Positions 9,301 through 15,819 of a stretch of 18,658 nucleotides of DNA are shown piece after piece. The translations under genes were made by a program, and so were the position numbers. Every line of letters begins with the position of its first letter. Position 1 is the first letter of the stretch. A model generated the notes under the pieces. The model was not told the DNA's origin, made no database searches, and was given only the letters and a program-made list of their open reading frames with translations. The stretch spans positions 1 through 18,658 of the forward strand of contig CAVAKZ010000043.1 of NCBI GenBank assembly GCA_963589425.1. Direction: 5' to 3'. The stretch comes from CAKRJP01 sp963589425 (GTDB lineage Bacteria; Bacillota; Clostridia; Lachnospirales; Lachnospiraceae).

Positions 9301-10326
9301 AGTCTAGAGGACATCAATCTTAAAATGCTGAAAGCCTCTTCGAAGATGCTAACGAATCATTTTAGAAAAGATCATAGAAGAAGCTATTATCGGATTGATG
9401 CTGAGAGACGCAATGTTATGGAGGGATGGACTGACTTTTATCAGATATTTAAAGAGCTTGGAAAGCAGCTTGATGATTATGCAGACCGCAACCCATCAGG
9501 GGACAATGTAGTCCTAAACAGTATGGCAAAGAAGGATCACGCTTCTTTTGTTACGAGAATGGCAAGTATTGGTACAGGTGCTACAGATGTAGACACGCAG
9601 GAAAAAAGATTCTTTGCGGTTATGCAATATATTAATGAGAATCAATATGCGGAGTCTGCATATGAACATAGTAGTAACGTTGAATATACGATGTACCGAG
9701 ATTATTTGGTGAGCTGGTTTGAGAATTTGTGTTATAAGGAGGCTCAGTCAGCATTAAGAGGTATTGAGATGACCAAGGATGTAAAGGTATTGGCTGAACA
9801 ATATGACGGTTTCCTGAATATATTGGAAAAATATGCAGCTTCCAAGGCTATTAGCCGCAAAACCCATGATTATCTAAAGGCTTATGTGTTTAATGCCTGC
9901 AAAAAGCAGAATGATGCTATGCAGGATAAGTCATATAAGGAATTAGCAAAAATAAGGGCCAAGGTTGTATATGATAATGTAATTGCAAACCATGATCTTG
10001 AAAACATTGTTAAGTTTACTCCAGAGACACGGGAAAGATGGGAAAAGTTAGGAATGTACAATTCTTCGAACAATAAATTAAATGCGGAGTTCCTTGGGCT
10101 AATTCAAGTTCTTGCTGAAACTGGTGCAGAACTGGAGATTCGAGGTACAAAGGAGGATAAGTTGTCTGATACTACTGAGAAATTGTTAAATGATGGAGCC
10201 GAATTTGCAGCGGGAGCTCAGAAAGTACTTTATAGTGAAGGTGGATGGTGGTTTGTCCTGAAAGACTATATCAACTATGCAATAGGAGAAACCCAAGCAG
10301 CCTACTTTAAAGTAAAGAATGCATAA
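3310..10326 (+). CDS. Giant lysine-rich helical protein, function unknown
   Basis: 2338 aa in one uninterrupted frame. I recognise no catalytic or binding domain. There is no signal peptide (start MCKPTAVQKNKTNVQQNQ), no hydrophobic stretch long enough for a membrane segment and no LPxTG-like anchor, so a cytoplasmic location is inferred. Composition is rich in Lys, Glu, Asp, Leu and Ala, and long stretches look helical or coiled-coil. The first 40 residues are Gln-rich. Three separated stretches (about 108-141, 733-775 and 1250-1297) share a weak pattern: LL.AT..Y....(R/K), then a gap, then G(R/K)(R/K). This suggests an ancient, decayed helical repeat. The end is aromatic (GGWWFVLKDY). An AAAGGA site lies about eight bases before ATG 3310. 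The gene stands alone between an AT-rich spacer (3190-3309) and a perfect terminator. By eye it is more A-rich than its neighbours, which would fit transfer but may only reflect lysine content. Confidence 0.85.
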   Translation: MCKPTAVQKNKTNVQQNQVQKNEQEAQALLKQFQVKQDVMLQNKKMEEQLFKTYMEDQDTYKKEWPLSSKHKLDTKVFNNIKERFLETDSKFVPGYDMDVADFLKKKVNDTKTILAETDNYQKSKGYKSVSGRKEMMAKGFSFNKYVLSKDQLEAIECVKENDKESIEDAVKVVDTALAKCKNIKTKAKQKASDDNFEVSKLSEKQKTQISNLKSIWDLLSDFDKPLNKTENPVGAKAIFNKSDFRSYSEVLVKFKKAGSKKQESMIFDWDKVKIIQSCMVKGVGKEVRSMEKTEDLKAFTDEMTVAIAKMIAEFLVEKYNIDPAGTTYEKLLINLVSARYFDKDNHVINLDNQDMKSADNRLLKELDFAELFKANHDPVEDLLKLRNYSEQVLEIEENKAYQEAGSKRVDSLTEHMDRTKERLKNTLSVFYGQMGKDVDNNEAFLKKRIEDPEINGNIKAEIEAQINDYNGYKQAIIESIPNFDLKGRSIGDIKLTEIKAIGKDASYESIREIGQVYLGGLGKMDDFTYWDENDVNRYEAAERIFDCTEKLADMVKVTIEKNGDKGTGQIRTTDYKITDEAFENLNKSCRDLEKTLKKKVKKICDKNKSAHPELENYANGNWRISINEFFNENLKPEYDFMLKELKDSDEGNVLFATLSEIRSVSKAIDKYRNDLVDVISKKEDVKEYYSNISEVENNLKDIKERLDCTYLDPTTYQEYQKADEFKSKFEAMLALSTDMYKTSKSDKDSEQQKIDVGRRTYKLLEGFQKFKNELAENDSLQKSVQGRKLIEKTVRMQESLVDRLVEEKKEELAFYEGNLLKIKLNEFRKKNGKIDEKIENLRKQNENNDSRDAEKALLKYVEEYNALKEDMDAYLERYAELKNNSYYVKEVAVVEEAVTRQLRNIDSARLFSCYKDLVETDEYASCIHKGAYSDEDKLADKYKSFMEKVSGRNKLGTFDNQKKLDGKNIDKNLELEITDKEIEEGLDSVLDIALVSARMKKAGLNSEIILQKMNYPGDTLKDIFTERGTGTYISVLSDSKVAQKWFKTKAEQFVKSCEKVVIEAKTKAENSFKDRNLLNAAEIGIYIVAQTQLGTQIEVLRQIGKALKIKPENELESLYEEIKFSKEDASKNQGFEEDNKDILYEEGLKAYSELKADNNREVVYKKKTQAMLDKLAAFKDDLGSDNLKFTADYDKLLEVEKLRSSNSKEFNDVKQAAEVVKDMSAEMKKLITDPQLYSQSRVKDKLNAINQAYDSLLKATSVYISTRSVFYRGRSDSGKKRLAAIKEIEAHAKAQKLAYASLEAPLVAYKKDETIDVSACVQQLKEFKDQKKDQFYDTFVDFKDRFKDLLDYNGSEDTLDSTAGVNLFVDLKKEELLLQKQAVDEIVAGAEKIRLECTKTDAKSNKVAMYSKWIRCFDFYKKYENSCPQDAKEAVESIRVMARDYLNGRDAEGVVTNLNAEKKELRILSLKIKNNQELSTEEKARAMRLRFRYDPFMTGVKKYKKDYKKDPAFVADYKDALEDFDLINKKVAFYSNDPETFKKILGSAKTKMDQDLTHAREVIADHAYALTDMKGKAALTIKNTLEEITYFFSLYVYNKENSGISEDEIQFYNAQKNNLEELLTSNIAKMLVEEDYGAVYEKTDEKVEAGYTTSLKNIVPVDKRMEEYRAYMNKTPEEKTAERITAEDQVSHTLRYIVQVEAENAQLQDIKTLSKTSPYMANELEKQLEVRTQFEKQLVGLNKEKDKEKITTLMKAMVNTAGDYYKILKAKENKILGQQMSSDQERMLYYFTSFSKYYDEAKIYVTMMKKWSQTLGVKLTGSNYAKLADIVGRIDLKAQENIRFNHITDADLNAKKKLGYLKNEATLAAYTTQKVCKERDEDFALTMEKIKEVKLNSTNSFRVNDLVKESRIFGGDRKYDSLKVDKSKNFTLFGFTLWGKVDRSLDDFIARVYKYTLKYEELKEPLEELVKLGGYAKNAVRNDSLTQAEAAQEFKKSLEDINLKMLKASSKMLTNHFRKDHRRSYYRIDAERRNVMEGWTDFYQIFKELGKQLDDYADRNPSGDNVVLNSMAKKDHASFVTRMASIGTGATDVDTQEKRFFAVMQYINENQYAESAYEHSSNVEYTMYRDYLVSWFENLCYKEAQSALRGIEMTKDVKVLAEQYDGFLNILEKYAASKAISRKTHDYLKAYVFNACKKQNDAMQDKSYKELAKIRAKVVYDNVIANHDLENIVKFTPETRERWEKLGMYNSSNNKLNAEFLGLIQVLAETGAELEIRGTKEDKLSDTTEKLLNDGAEFAAGAQKVLYSEGGWWFVLKDYINYAIGETQAAYFKVKNA

Positions 10327-10401
10327 AGTGCTTATTGAATATAGGCTGAGGCACTTGCTATCAAGACTGTAGCAAACATGTAAGAGAAACAAAAAGAATT
10401 T

Positions 10402-10445
10402 AAAAACAGAGATTTCTTAAAAATACAAGAAATCTCTGTTTTTTT
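10402..10445 (+). terminator. Rho-independent terminator after the giant gene
   Basis: A perfect 17-bp inverted repeat (10402-10418 with 10427-10443, core ACAGAGATTTCTT) has an eight-base loop. It runs into a seven-T tract (10439-10445). Because the arm starts with A's and ends with T's, it could work in both directions. Confidence 0.92.
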
Positions 10446-10460
10446 GCTATTTGTGATTTT

Positions 10461-10488
10461 TTTGTGATTTTTTTTGTGCTAATATAAA
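10461..10488 (+). promoter_or_regulatory. Candidate sigma-A promoter for the surface O-acylation operon
   Basis: TTGTGA at 10461-10466 (4 of 6 to the -35 consensus) and TATAAA at 10483-10488 (5 of 6 to the -10) are separated by 16 bases. The start of transcription would fall near 10495, giving a leader of about 40 bases. The region holds three TTGTG units in T-rich sequence, so the exact -35 is uncertain. Confidence 0.45.
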
Positions 10489-10533
10489 AAGGAGACTGTA
10501 TAGAGAGAAATGTAGATTTTTGAGGGAATTTCT

Positions 10534-11340
10534 ATGAATGAAGATGTAAGAAGTAAGAGAAATAAAGGTGAAATACAAAAGAGAAAAAGGGACCTGAAAA
10601 TACTTGTTTTAGTGGTGGCTGTACTTGTGGTAGCCATCCTGGCCATTGTACTTAGGTCTCAGTTTAAAATGAATCAGGAAAAGCAGAAAAATGCTAAAGG
10701 AGTGGCCTATCTAAAGAGCTTAGAAGAACAAGATGTAGCCAAGGTTCAAAAGAAGATTAAGTCTGCCTCTGCATCTGTTGGCCTGGAGCAGGCGGATACG
10801 GATGAGGCGGCGATCTGGGCGGCTATGGCAGATGAATATATACTGGGGGACTCCCGGTCTGTAGGATTTACCAGCTATGAACTAATGTCCGAGGATCATG
10901 TATTTGCAAAATCCGGTGGCAAGATTACAGACGCGGTGGAATATTTGGATCAGCTTAAGGCCTTGCAGCCCACAGAGATTTTTCTGTGCTACGGATTAAA
11001 TGATGTGGGCTTGGGAATTTATCCTACCGGTGATGATTATGCTACAGCCTATGAGGAGCAAGTTAACACATTAAAAGAAAGTCTTCCGGATACCGCTATT
11101 TATATTAGTTCTATTCTTCCTGCTACAGGAGAAGGGCTAGAGGCGGATCCAGATTATTCTCGAATTGATGAGTACAACGAAGCCTTAGAAAAAATGTGTG
11201 AAAAGACCGGATGGACCTTTGTGGATTGCACAGAAGTGGCAGAGGCCCACACAGATTTATATCAACCGGACGGCCTGCATTTGCAGAAAGAGTTTTATAA
11301 GTATTGGTGTGCATGTATGTTGGCAGCAATGCAAGAATAA
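10534..11340 (+). CDS. Membrane-anchored SGNH/GDSL-family hydrolase
   Basis: 268 aa. A basic N-terminus and one membrane helix (about residues 21-41) anchor it with the catalytic domain outside. The four SGNH blocks are visible: YILGDSR (nucleophile Ser107), SGGKITD (oxyanion Gly, about 127-133), YGLNDVG (Asn156) and PDGLHL (Asp246 and His249). The fold fits an esterase or an acyl transferase acting on acylated glycans at the cell surface. The acceptor cannot be told from sequence. It is the first gene of an operon with DUF4358, MBOAT and DHHW genes, where SGNH partners commonly complete O-acetyl transfer. ATG 10534 has a TGAGGGA site about nine bases upstream. Confidence 0.85.
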   Translation: MNEDVRSKRNKGEIQKRKRDLKILVLVVAVLVVAILAIVLRSQFKMNQEKQKNAKGVAYLKSLEEQDVAKVQKKIKSASASVGLEQADTDEAAIWAAMADEYILGDSRSVGFTSYELMSEDHVFAKSGGKITDAVEYLDQLKALQPTEIFLCYGLNDVGLGIYPTGDDYATAYEEQVNTLKESLPDTAIYISSILPATGEGLEADPDYSRIDEYNEALEKMCEKTGWTFVDCTEVAEAHTDLYQPDGLHLQKEFYKYWCACMLAAMQE

Positions 11341-11350
11341 AGAATGAGAG

Positions 11351-11401
11351 AATAAAAAGTACAAGAATAAAAGTACAAAAATCAAGTAACAATCAAGTAA
11401 C
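11351..11401 (+). repeat. Two pairs of short tandem direct repeats between operon genes
   Basis: Two 15-base units AATAAAAAGTACAAG and AATAAAAGTACAAAA (11351-11365, 11366-11380) are followed by two copies of AATCAAGTAAC (11380-11390, 11391-11401). They fill the 73-base gap before the DUF4358 gene. They look like slippage products and leave its ribosome binding site (AGAGGTAGGG) intact. Confidence 0.7.
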
Positions 11402-11413
11402 AGAGGTAGGGTT

Positions 11414-11920
11414 ATGAAAAAAAAGTCAATGGCCGAAAGGCTTCGGTCTTATAATATTCTGTCCTATATAAAAGTGGGACTGATCTTGGGCCTGGTGGTT
11501 TTTGTGATTATGGATCTTATGGGAGATTCCACCAGCAATGCCAAGATTGATACAGTGGCTCAGGCTGTATATAAGGCATCTGGTCTTGAAGATGTAGAGC
11601 CGGCTCCCAATCGAAGTGTAAAACGTTTTTATGGGCTGGATCCCCAGGATTATAAGGGGCTAGTTCTCTATGCTCCTAAGGACAATATGGATGTAAATGA
11701 GATTTTGATCGTGAAACTTGCAAGTACAGATCAGGCAGCTTCTGTGGAGGATGCCATTAATGAGCGTCTGGAAACCCAGCAGAAAAGTTTCGATGGCTAC
11801 GGGGTGGAGCAGACGAAACTTTTAAAGGACCATGTGCTGCAGGTGAAAGGTAATTATATTTTATATGCAGTTGGAGAGAATGCTGACAAGATGCAGGCAG
11901 CATTCTTGAACAGTCTGTAG
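11414..11920 (+). CDS. DUF4358 membrane-anchored protein
   Basis: 168 aa. One N-terminal membrane helix (about 18-36, YIKVGLILGLVVFVIMDLM) is followed by an extracytoplasmic domain of the DUF4358 type. This is recognised from the order VYKASGLEDVEPAPNRSVKRFYGLDP, then NEILIVKLAS, the helix with ERLETQQKSFDGYG, and a final HVLQVKGNYILYAVGEN. The family's biochemical role is not known. It recurs beside MBOAT and SGNH genes in clostridia (family knowledge), so an accessory part in the acylation machine is inferred. ATG 11414 follows AGAGGTAGGG. The MBOAT gene follows 19 bases after its stop. Confidence 0.75.
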   Translation: MKKKSMAERLRSYNILSYIKVGLILGLVVFVIMDLMGDSTSNAKIDTVAQAVYKASGLEDVEPAPNRSVKRFYGLDPQDYKGLVLYAPKDNMDVNEILIVKLASTDQAASVEDAINERLETQQKSFDGYGVEQTKLLKDHVLQVKGNYILYAVGENADKMQAAFLNSL

Positions 11921-11939
11921 GAAAGGGGCAAGAAGAAAA

Positions 11940-13349
11940 ATGATTTTTAGTAGTATATTTTTTATATTTGTATTTTTGCCTATCACCCTGATCTTATATT
12001 ATTTGGTCCCCTTTAAGCTTAAGAACTTTGTCCTCTTACTGGTGAGTTTGATCTTCTATGCTTGGGGAGAACCAGTGTATGTCTTCCTTATGATCTTCAG
12101 CATTGTGATTAATTATGTCAGTGGACTGGAGATTGAAGCTTACCGAAGACAAGGAAAAATGCGGCAGGCAAAGACTGCCTTTTGGGTCACCCTTATTGTA
12201 AATTTACTGGTACTTGGATTCTACAAATATTATGGATTCTTTGTCAGCAACCTAAATCTTATTTTACCTTTTAAGATTCCTTATCATGAACTGGCCTTGC
12301 CTATAGGTATTTCCTTTTATACATTCCAGACCTTGTCCTATGTTATTGACGTATATAAGGGAAGCCTGGCGGCTCAAAGAAATCTGATTACCTTTGGTTC
12401 TTACGTAACCATGTATCCCCAGCTTATTGCAGGACCAATTGTCCGTTACTCTGATGTAGAGAAGCAACTTTCCAAAAGAGACATCTGTTGGAGTAAATTT
12501 GCTGAAGGTGTCAGCTGGTTCCTTACAGGTCTTGGAAAGAAGGTCCTGATTGCCAACAATATGGGTTTGGTGTGTGATGCGATTCTAGCTATGAAGGCTT
12601 CAGAGACCTCAGCTCTTTCTGCCTGGATCGGAGCTTTTGCTTATACCATGCAGATTTATTTTGACTTTGGTGGTTATTCCGATATGGCCATCGGCCTTGG
12701 AAAGATGTTGGGATTCGACTTTATTAAGAACTTTGATTATCCTTACATTTCTAAGAGTATTACAGAATTTTGGCGTAGATGGCATATCTCTCTAAGTAGT
12801 TGGTTTAAGGAGTATGTCTATATTCCCTTGGGAGGTAACCGGGTTAGTACGCCAAAGGCCATTCGAAACCTAATGATCGTTTGGTGCCTGACAGGACTTT
12901 GGCATGGAGCAGCCTGGAACTTTATTGCATGGGGACTTTACTATGGAATCCTTTTGATCTTTGAAAAGTATATTTTTAAAAAAGTATTGGATAAATTGCC
13001 GGCAGCCTTGCAGCATGTCTATGCCATGGTCTTGGTTATGATCGGCTGGGTTCTATTTGCAGCCCCAAGTCTTCCTAGAGCCATGTCCTTTATCGGAAGC
13101 ATGTTTGGCATGGGAGCAGGTGTTGTGGATTCTCTGGGATTCTATTATTTTAAGACTACATTTATTTTGGCAATTATTGCAATTCTTTGCAGTACTCCAA
13201 AGCTTTATAAAACCTTTATGGCTTATGTACAAACCCGCAAAGAATTTGGAAGTACTTTGTACGTTGGAGTTTACGTATTGATCTTTGCAGTCAGTGTTGC
13301 ATATCTTGTAAATGCAACCTACAATCCTTTCCTATATTTCAGATTTTAG
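11940..13349 (+). CDS. MBOAT-family O-acyltransferase, AlgI/DltB-like
   Basis: 469 aa polytopic membrane protein, the usual length for AlgI-like enzymes. Hallmarks are LPIGISFYTFQTLSYVIDVY, QLIAGPIVRY, MQIYFDFGGYSDMAIGLG, SITEFWRRWHISLSSWFKEYVYIPLGGNR and TGLWHGAAWNF. His322 in the last motif is the conserved MBOAT active-site His, and His282 lies in WRRWHISL. It should pass an acyl group, probably acetyl from cytoplasmic acetyl-CoA, through the membrane to an outer partner (the SGNH or DHHW protein) for attachment to a surface polymer. GAAAGGGG at 11921-11928 precedes ATG 11940. The sequence does not say whether the polymer is a capsule, peptidoglycan, teichoic acid or another glycan. Confidence 0.93.
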   Translation: MIFSSIFFIFVFLPITLILYYLVPFKLKNFVLLLVSLIFYAWGEPVYVFLMIFSIVINYVSGLEIEAYRRQGKMRQAKTAFWVTLIVNLLVLGFYKYYGFFVSNLNLILPFKIPYHELALPIGISFYTFQTLSYVIDVYKGSLAAQRNLITFGSYVTMYPQLIAGPIVRYSDVEKQLSKRDICWSKFAEGVSWFLTGLGKKVLIANNMGLVCDAILAMKASETSALSAWIGAFAYTMQIYFDFGGYSDMAIGLGKMLGFDFIKNFDYPYISKSITEFWRRWHISLSSWFKEYVYIPLGGNRVSTPKAIRNLMIVWCLTGLWHGAAWNFIAWGLYYGILLIFEKYIFKKVLDKLPAALQHVYAMVLVMIGWVLFAAPSLPRAMSFIGSMFGMGAGVVDSLGFYYFKTTFILAIIAILCSTPKLYKTFMAYVQTRKEFGSTLYVGVYVLIFAVSVAYLVNATYNPFLYFRF

Positions 13350-13370
13350 GCAAATGGAGGCATGAGTAAC

Positions 13371-14546
13371 ATGGAAATGGATAGAAAAGAACGTTTGAAA
13401 CGTTTGAGAATAACGAAATTAAAGCAGATGAATTCTACAGTGGCTATTTGGTTTGCTGCATCCATCATCCTGCTTTCAGTGGCAGGAATCATTGCCCCGG
13501 ATGTAAGTTTTTCCAAGGAGGAGAATCGAATCCTGACCCAAAGACCAGACCTTACCTGGGATGGTATTACTTCTAAAAAATTTATGGAGAATATTGAAAG
13601 CTATACCTCAGACCAATTTATTGGAAGAGACTTCTGGGTAAACGTAAAAGTTCACTCCGACATGCTCTTAGGAAAAAGAGAATTTAACGGAGTTTACCTT
13701 GGAAAAAAGAAATATCTGATGCAGAAGCAGTCTAACCCAGATGAGAAGAATGTAGATAAGAATCTTAAGGCTATTAATAAATATGCTAAGAAGAATTCAG
13801 ATGTAAATGTAAACGTCATGTTAGTTCCAAATGCGGCCTATATTTTAGAGGATTATATGCCGGCAGGAGCACCGGTGAAAGATCAAGGACAACAGTTAAA
13901 GCAGATCAAAGAACAGCTTTCGGATGATATTAATTGCATTGATGTTAGCGCTAGCTTAAAGAAGCATGCATCAGAGGGGATTTATTATAAGACTGACCAC
14001 CACTGGACCACCAAAGGAGCCTACTATGGATTTGAGACGGCAGCAGAGGAACTTGGAATCAGTAATCCAATTACTTCCTATAATGTTTATCAGGTTACAA
14101 ATACATTTTCAGGAACCTTAGCATCCACCAGTGGATACCACGGGGTGGAAGATACCATCGAAGTATACGCACCAAAAAAATCCAAGGTGCAATATCTGGT
14201 GACAGATTCAGATAACAATGAAAAAAGCACCAGTGTATACAGGAGAGAGGCCCTGAAGGAAAAAGACCAGTACCAAGTCTTCTTTGGAGGAAATCATGGC
14301 ATGGTGGAAATTAAGACCACCGCGGAAAATAATTCCAGGCTCTTAGTAGTGAAGGACTCCTACGCCAACTGCTTCGTGCCTTTCTTGATTCCTTACTACA
14401 GTGAGATTATTATGATCGATCCTAGATATTATTATGAGAATACCCAGAACTTGACAGAGAATAAGGGCATTACCGATGTCTTGTTCCTTTACAATATGGA
14501 TACGTTTTTGACGGACCGCTCCATTGCGGACGCCTTGACAGAATAA
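13371..14546 (+). CDS. DHHW-family (AlgX/AlgJ-like) protein, surface polymer acylation partner
   Basis: 391 aa. One N-terminal membrane helix (about 23-43) anchors an outer SGNH-related domain. TDHHWTTKGAYYGFE (Asp209-His210-His211-Trp212) is the DHHW signature that supplies the catalytic Asp/His in AlgX/AlgJ-type acetyltransferases. LLVVKDSYANCF (Asp329-Ser330) holds the likely nucleophile Ser. N-terminal ENRILTQRPDLTWDGI and FIGRDFWV are also typical. It likely accepts the acyl group delivered by the MBOAT protein and puts it on the polymer. GGAGG at 13356-13360 is only one base from ATG 13362 but ten from ATG 13371, so I prefer 13371; the longer form adds three residues. It closes the four-gene cassette. 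Confidence 0.88.
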   Translation: MEMDRKERLKRLRITKLKQMNSTVAIWFAASIILLSVAGIIAPDVSFSKEENRILTQRPDLTWDGITSKKFMENIESYTSDQFIGRDFWVNVKVHSDMLLGKREFNGVYLGKKKYLMQKQSNPDEKNVDKNLKAINKYAKKNSDVNVNVMLVPNAAYILEDYMPAGAPVKDQGQQLKQIKEQLSDDINCIDVSASLKKHASEGIYYKTDHHWTTKGAYYGFETAAEELGISNPITSYNVYQVTNTFSGTLASTSGYHGVEDTIEVYAPKKSKVQYLVTDSDNNEKSTSVYRREALKEKDQYQVFFGGNHGMVEIKTTAENNSRLLVVKDSYANCFVPFLIPYYSEIIMIDPRYYYENTQNLTENKGITDVLFLYNMDTFLTDRSIADALTE

Positions 14547-14552
14547 AAGATG

Positions 14553-14619
14553 ATTGCGAAAGGCAAAATAGTTTCTGGATTATACGCAATAACCGAAAAC
14601 ACATTGTGCCTTTCGCAAT
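14553..14619. repeat. Inverted repeat between the DHHW gene and the reductase
   Basis: ATTGCGAAAGGCA (14553-14565) and its exact complement (14607-14619) are separated by 41 bases. Allowing one mismatch, the arms extend to 17 bp (14553-14569 / 14603-14619). No T-run follows, so it is not a standard terminator. It lies just before the ribosome binding site of the reductase (14631) and could be an operator, a processing site or a small palindromic repeat. Confidence 0.6.
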
Positions 14620-14645
14620 ATCTATATATTAAGGAGGTATATTAT

Positions 14646-15638
14646 ATGTACATTGCAGACAATGAACGCTATGGCAGGATGGAGTACAAGCACTGCGGCG
14701 ATAGTGGCTTGATGCTTCCTAAGGTTTCTCTGGGCCTGTGGCACAATTTTGGAGATACGGCAAAGTTTGAGACCATGAAGGACATTTGCTTTACTGCTTT
14801 TGATCATGGAATCACTCAGTTTGACCTGGCAAATAATTATGGTCCGGAGCCTGGTAGTGCGGAGAAAAATTTCGGTCGGATTTTGAAAGAGGATTTAGGT
14901 GTCTACCGAGATGAGCTGATTATCACTACAAAGGCCGGATATGATATGTGGGAAGGCCCTTACGGAAACTGGGGCAGCAGAAAGTACCTTCTTGCCAGCT
15001 TGGACCAGAGCTTAAAGCGGATGGGACTTGACTATGTAGATATTTTCTATCATCATCGCATGGATCCGGATACGCCTCTGGAAGAAACTATGGGAGCCCT
15101 TGCCAGTGCAGTAAATAGCGGAAAAGCCTTGTATGCAGGGCTTTCTAATTATGACGGACCCACCCTTGAGAAGGCTGCTGCTATTCTTAAAGACTTAAAG
15201 GTCCCTTTTATCATTAATCAGAATCGCTATTCTATCTTTGATCGCACCGTAGAAGAAAACGGCCTAAAAGAATCTACTGCAAGACTAAAAAAAGGCCTCA
15301 TTACCTTTAGCCCGCTGGCCCAGGGACAATTAACCGATCGGTATCTTCATGGAATTCCGGAGGATAGCCGGATTCGCACCGACGGACGTTTCTTAAAAGA
15401 AAGTACTTTGGATGCTCACAGACTGGAGCAAATCAAGAAGCTTAATGACCTGGCAAAAGAACGTGGGGAAAAATTGGCAGAGATGGCTCTTGGCTGGCTC
15501 CTTCAAAAAGAAGAAGTTACCAGCGTTCTTATCGGAGCTTCCAAACCACAGCAGATTTTAGACAATGTAAAGGCCGTAAGCTCGGCAGCCTTTAGCCAGG
15601 AAGAACTAGACTTAATCGACGAGATTTCTCTGAATTAA
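14646..15638 (+). CDS. gpr: Aldo/keto reductase, YghZ/Gpr (L-glyceraldehyde 3-phosphate reductase) type
   Basis: 330 aa cytoplasmic TIM-barrel oxidoreductase. The N-terminus (MYIADNERYGRMEYKHCG ... LSLGLWHNFGD type) and NNYGPEPGSAEKNFGRIL, STKAGYDMW-like TTKAGYDMW, and LLASLDQSLKRMGLDYVDIF follow E. coli YghZ closely as I recall it. The AKR tetrad is present: Asp60, Tyr65, Lys96 and His137 (FYHHRMD). The C-terminal SVLIGASKPQQILDN is the NADPH adenine-phosphate binding stretch. Members reduce L-glyceraldehyde 3-phosphate and other aldehydes such as methylglyoxal using NADPH, and the physiological substrate here is inferred. ATG 14646 is chosen because AAGGAGGT (14631-14638) sits seven bases upstream. 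An open frame back to 14550 runs through the inverted repeat and lacks family homology. Confidence 0.9.
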   Translation: MYIADNERYGRMEYKHCGDSGLMLPKVSLGLWHNFGDTAKFETMKDICFTAFDHGITQFDLANNYGPEPGSAEKNFGRILKEDLGVYRDELIITTKAGYDMWEGPYGNWGSRKYLLASLDQSLKRMGLDYVDIFYHHRMDPDTPLEETMGALASAVNSGKALYAGLSNYDGPTLEKAAAILKDLKVPFIINQNRYSIFDRTVEENGLKESTARLKKGLITFSPLAQGQLTDRYLHGIPEDSRIRTDGRFLKESTLDAHRLEQIKKLNDLAKERGEKLAEMALGWLLQKEEVTSVLIGASKPQQILDNVKAVSSAAFSQEELDLIDEISLN

Positions 15639-15654
15639 AATAACAAAGTTGTTT

Positions 15655-15697
15655 TTGTATCTATGGAGATACAAGAAAAAAAGTTCTTGAATTTTTT
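15655..15697 (+). terminator. Possible weak terminator region after the reductase gene
   Basis: TTGTATCT/AGATACAA (15655-15662 / 15667-15674) forms an eight-bp hairpin with an ATGG loop. An overlapping alternative hairpin CAAGAA/TTCTTG (15672-15677 / 15684-15689) is followed by AATTTTTT (to 15697). The two hairpins exclude each other, and only the second has a T-run. Termination is plausible but weak. Confidence 0.4.
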
Positions 15698-15716
15698 GAA
15701 TTTTCTGTGATAAAAT
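15687..15716 (+). promoter_or_regulatory. Candidate promoter for the DUF2798 gene
   Basis: TTGAAT at 15687-15692 and TAAAAT at 15711-15716 are separated by 18 bases. Transcription would begin near 15723 and give a leader of about 97 bases containing the pairing described for 15753-15813. It overlaps the end of the possible terminator of the preceding gene. Confidence 0.4.
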
Positions 15717-15752
15717 TCGATAGAACTAAATATGGTCTAATTGGAAACGATA

Positions 15753-15813
15753 CATCCTCCCTTTGGATGACAACGAACAACACATGTATTCGCTTATTAA
15801 ACAGAGGGAGGAT
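15753..15813 (+). promoter_or_regulatory. Leader that can pair with the Shine-Dalgarno of the DUF2798 gene
   Basis: ATCCTCCCTTTG (15754-15765) can pair with CAGAGGGAGGAT (15802-15813) over 12 bp with one G-U, burying the ribosome binding site GGGAGG (15806-15811). A competing short hairpin CATCC/GGATG (15753-15757 / 15765-15769) holds the anti-SD bases TCCCT in its loop. The two folds share bases, which is the layout of a translational switch. Ligand, protein or temperature control is not shown by the sequence. Confidence 0.5.
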
Positions 15814-15819
15814 ATTTTT

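Noticed and set aside
10441..10480. Three TTGTG units in T-rich DNA as a possible regulator-binding repeat.
   Set aside because: They are short, low-complexity and close to the terminator T-run. One may serve as a -35 element, but nothing supports a specific binding site.
14550..14645. A 32-residue N-terminal extension of the aldo/keto reductase from ATG 14550.
   Set aside because: It runs through an inverted repeat, has no Shine-Dalgarno and no family similarity, while ATG 14646 has AAGGAGGT at ideal spacing and the family's normal N-terminus.
15763..15819. An earlier TTG start, or in-frame ATG 15784, for the DUF2798 protein.
   Set aside because: Both lie inside the structured leader without a ribosome binding site. 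ATG 15820 has GGGAGG at eight bases and gives the expected family start.
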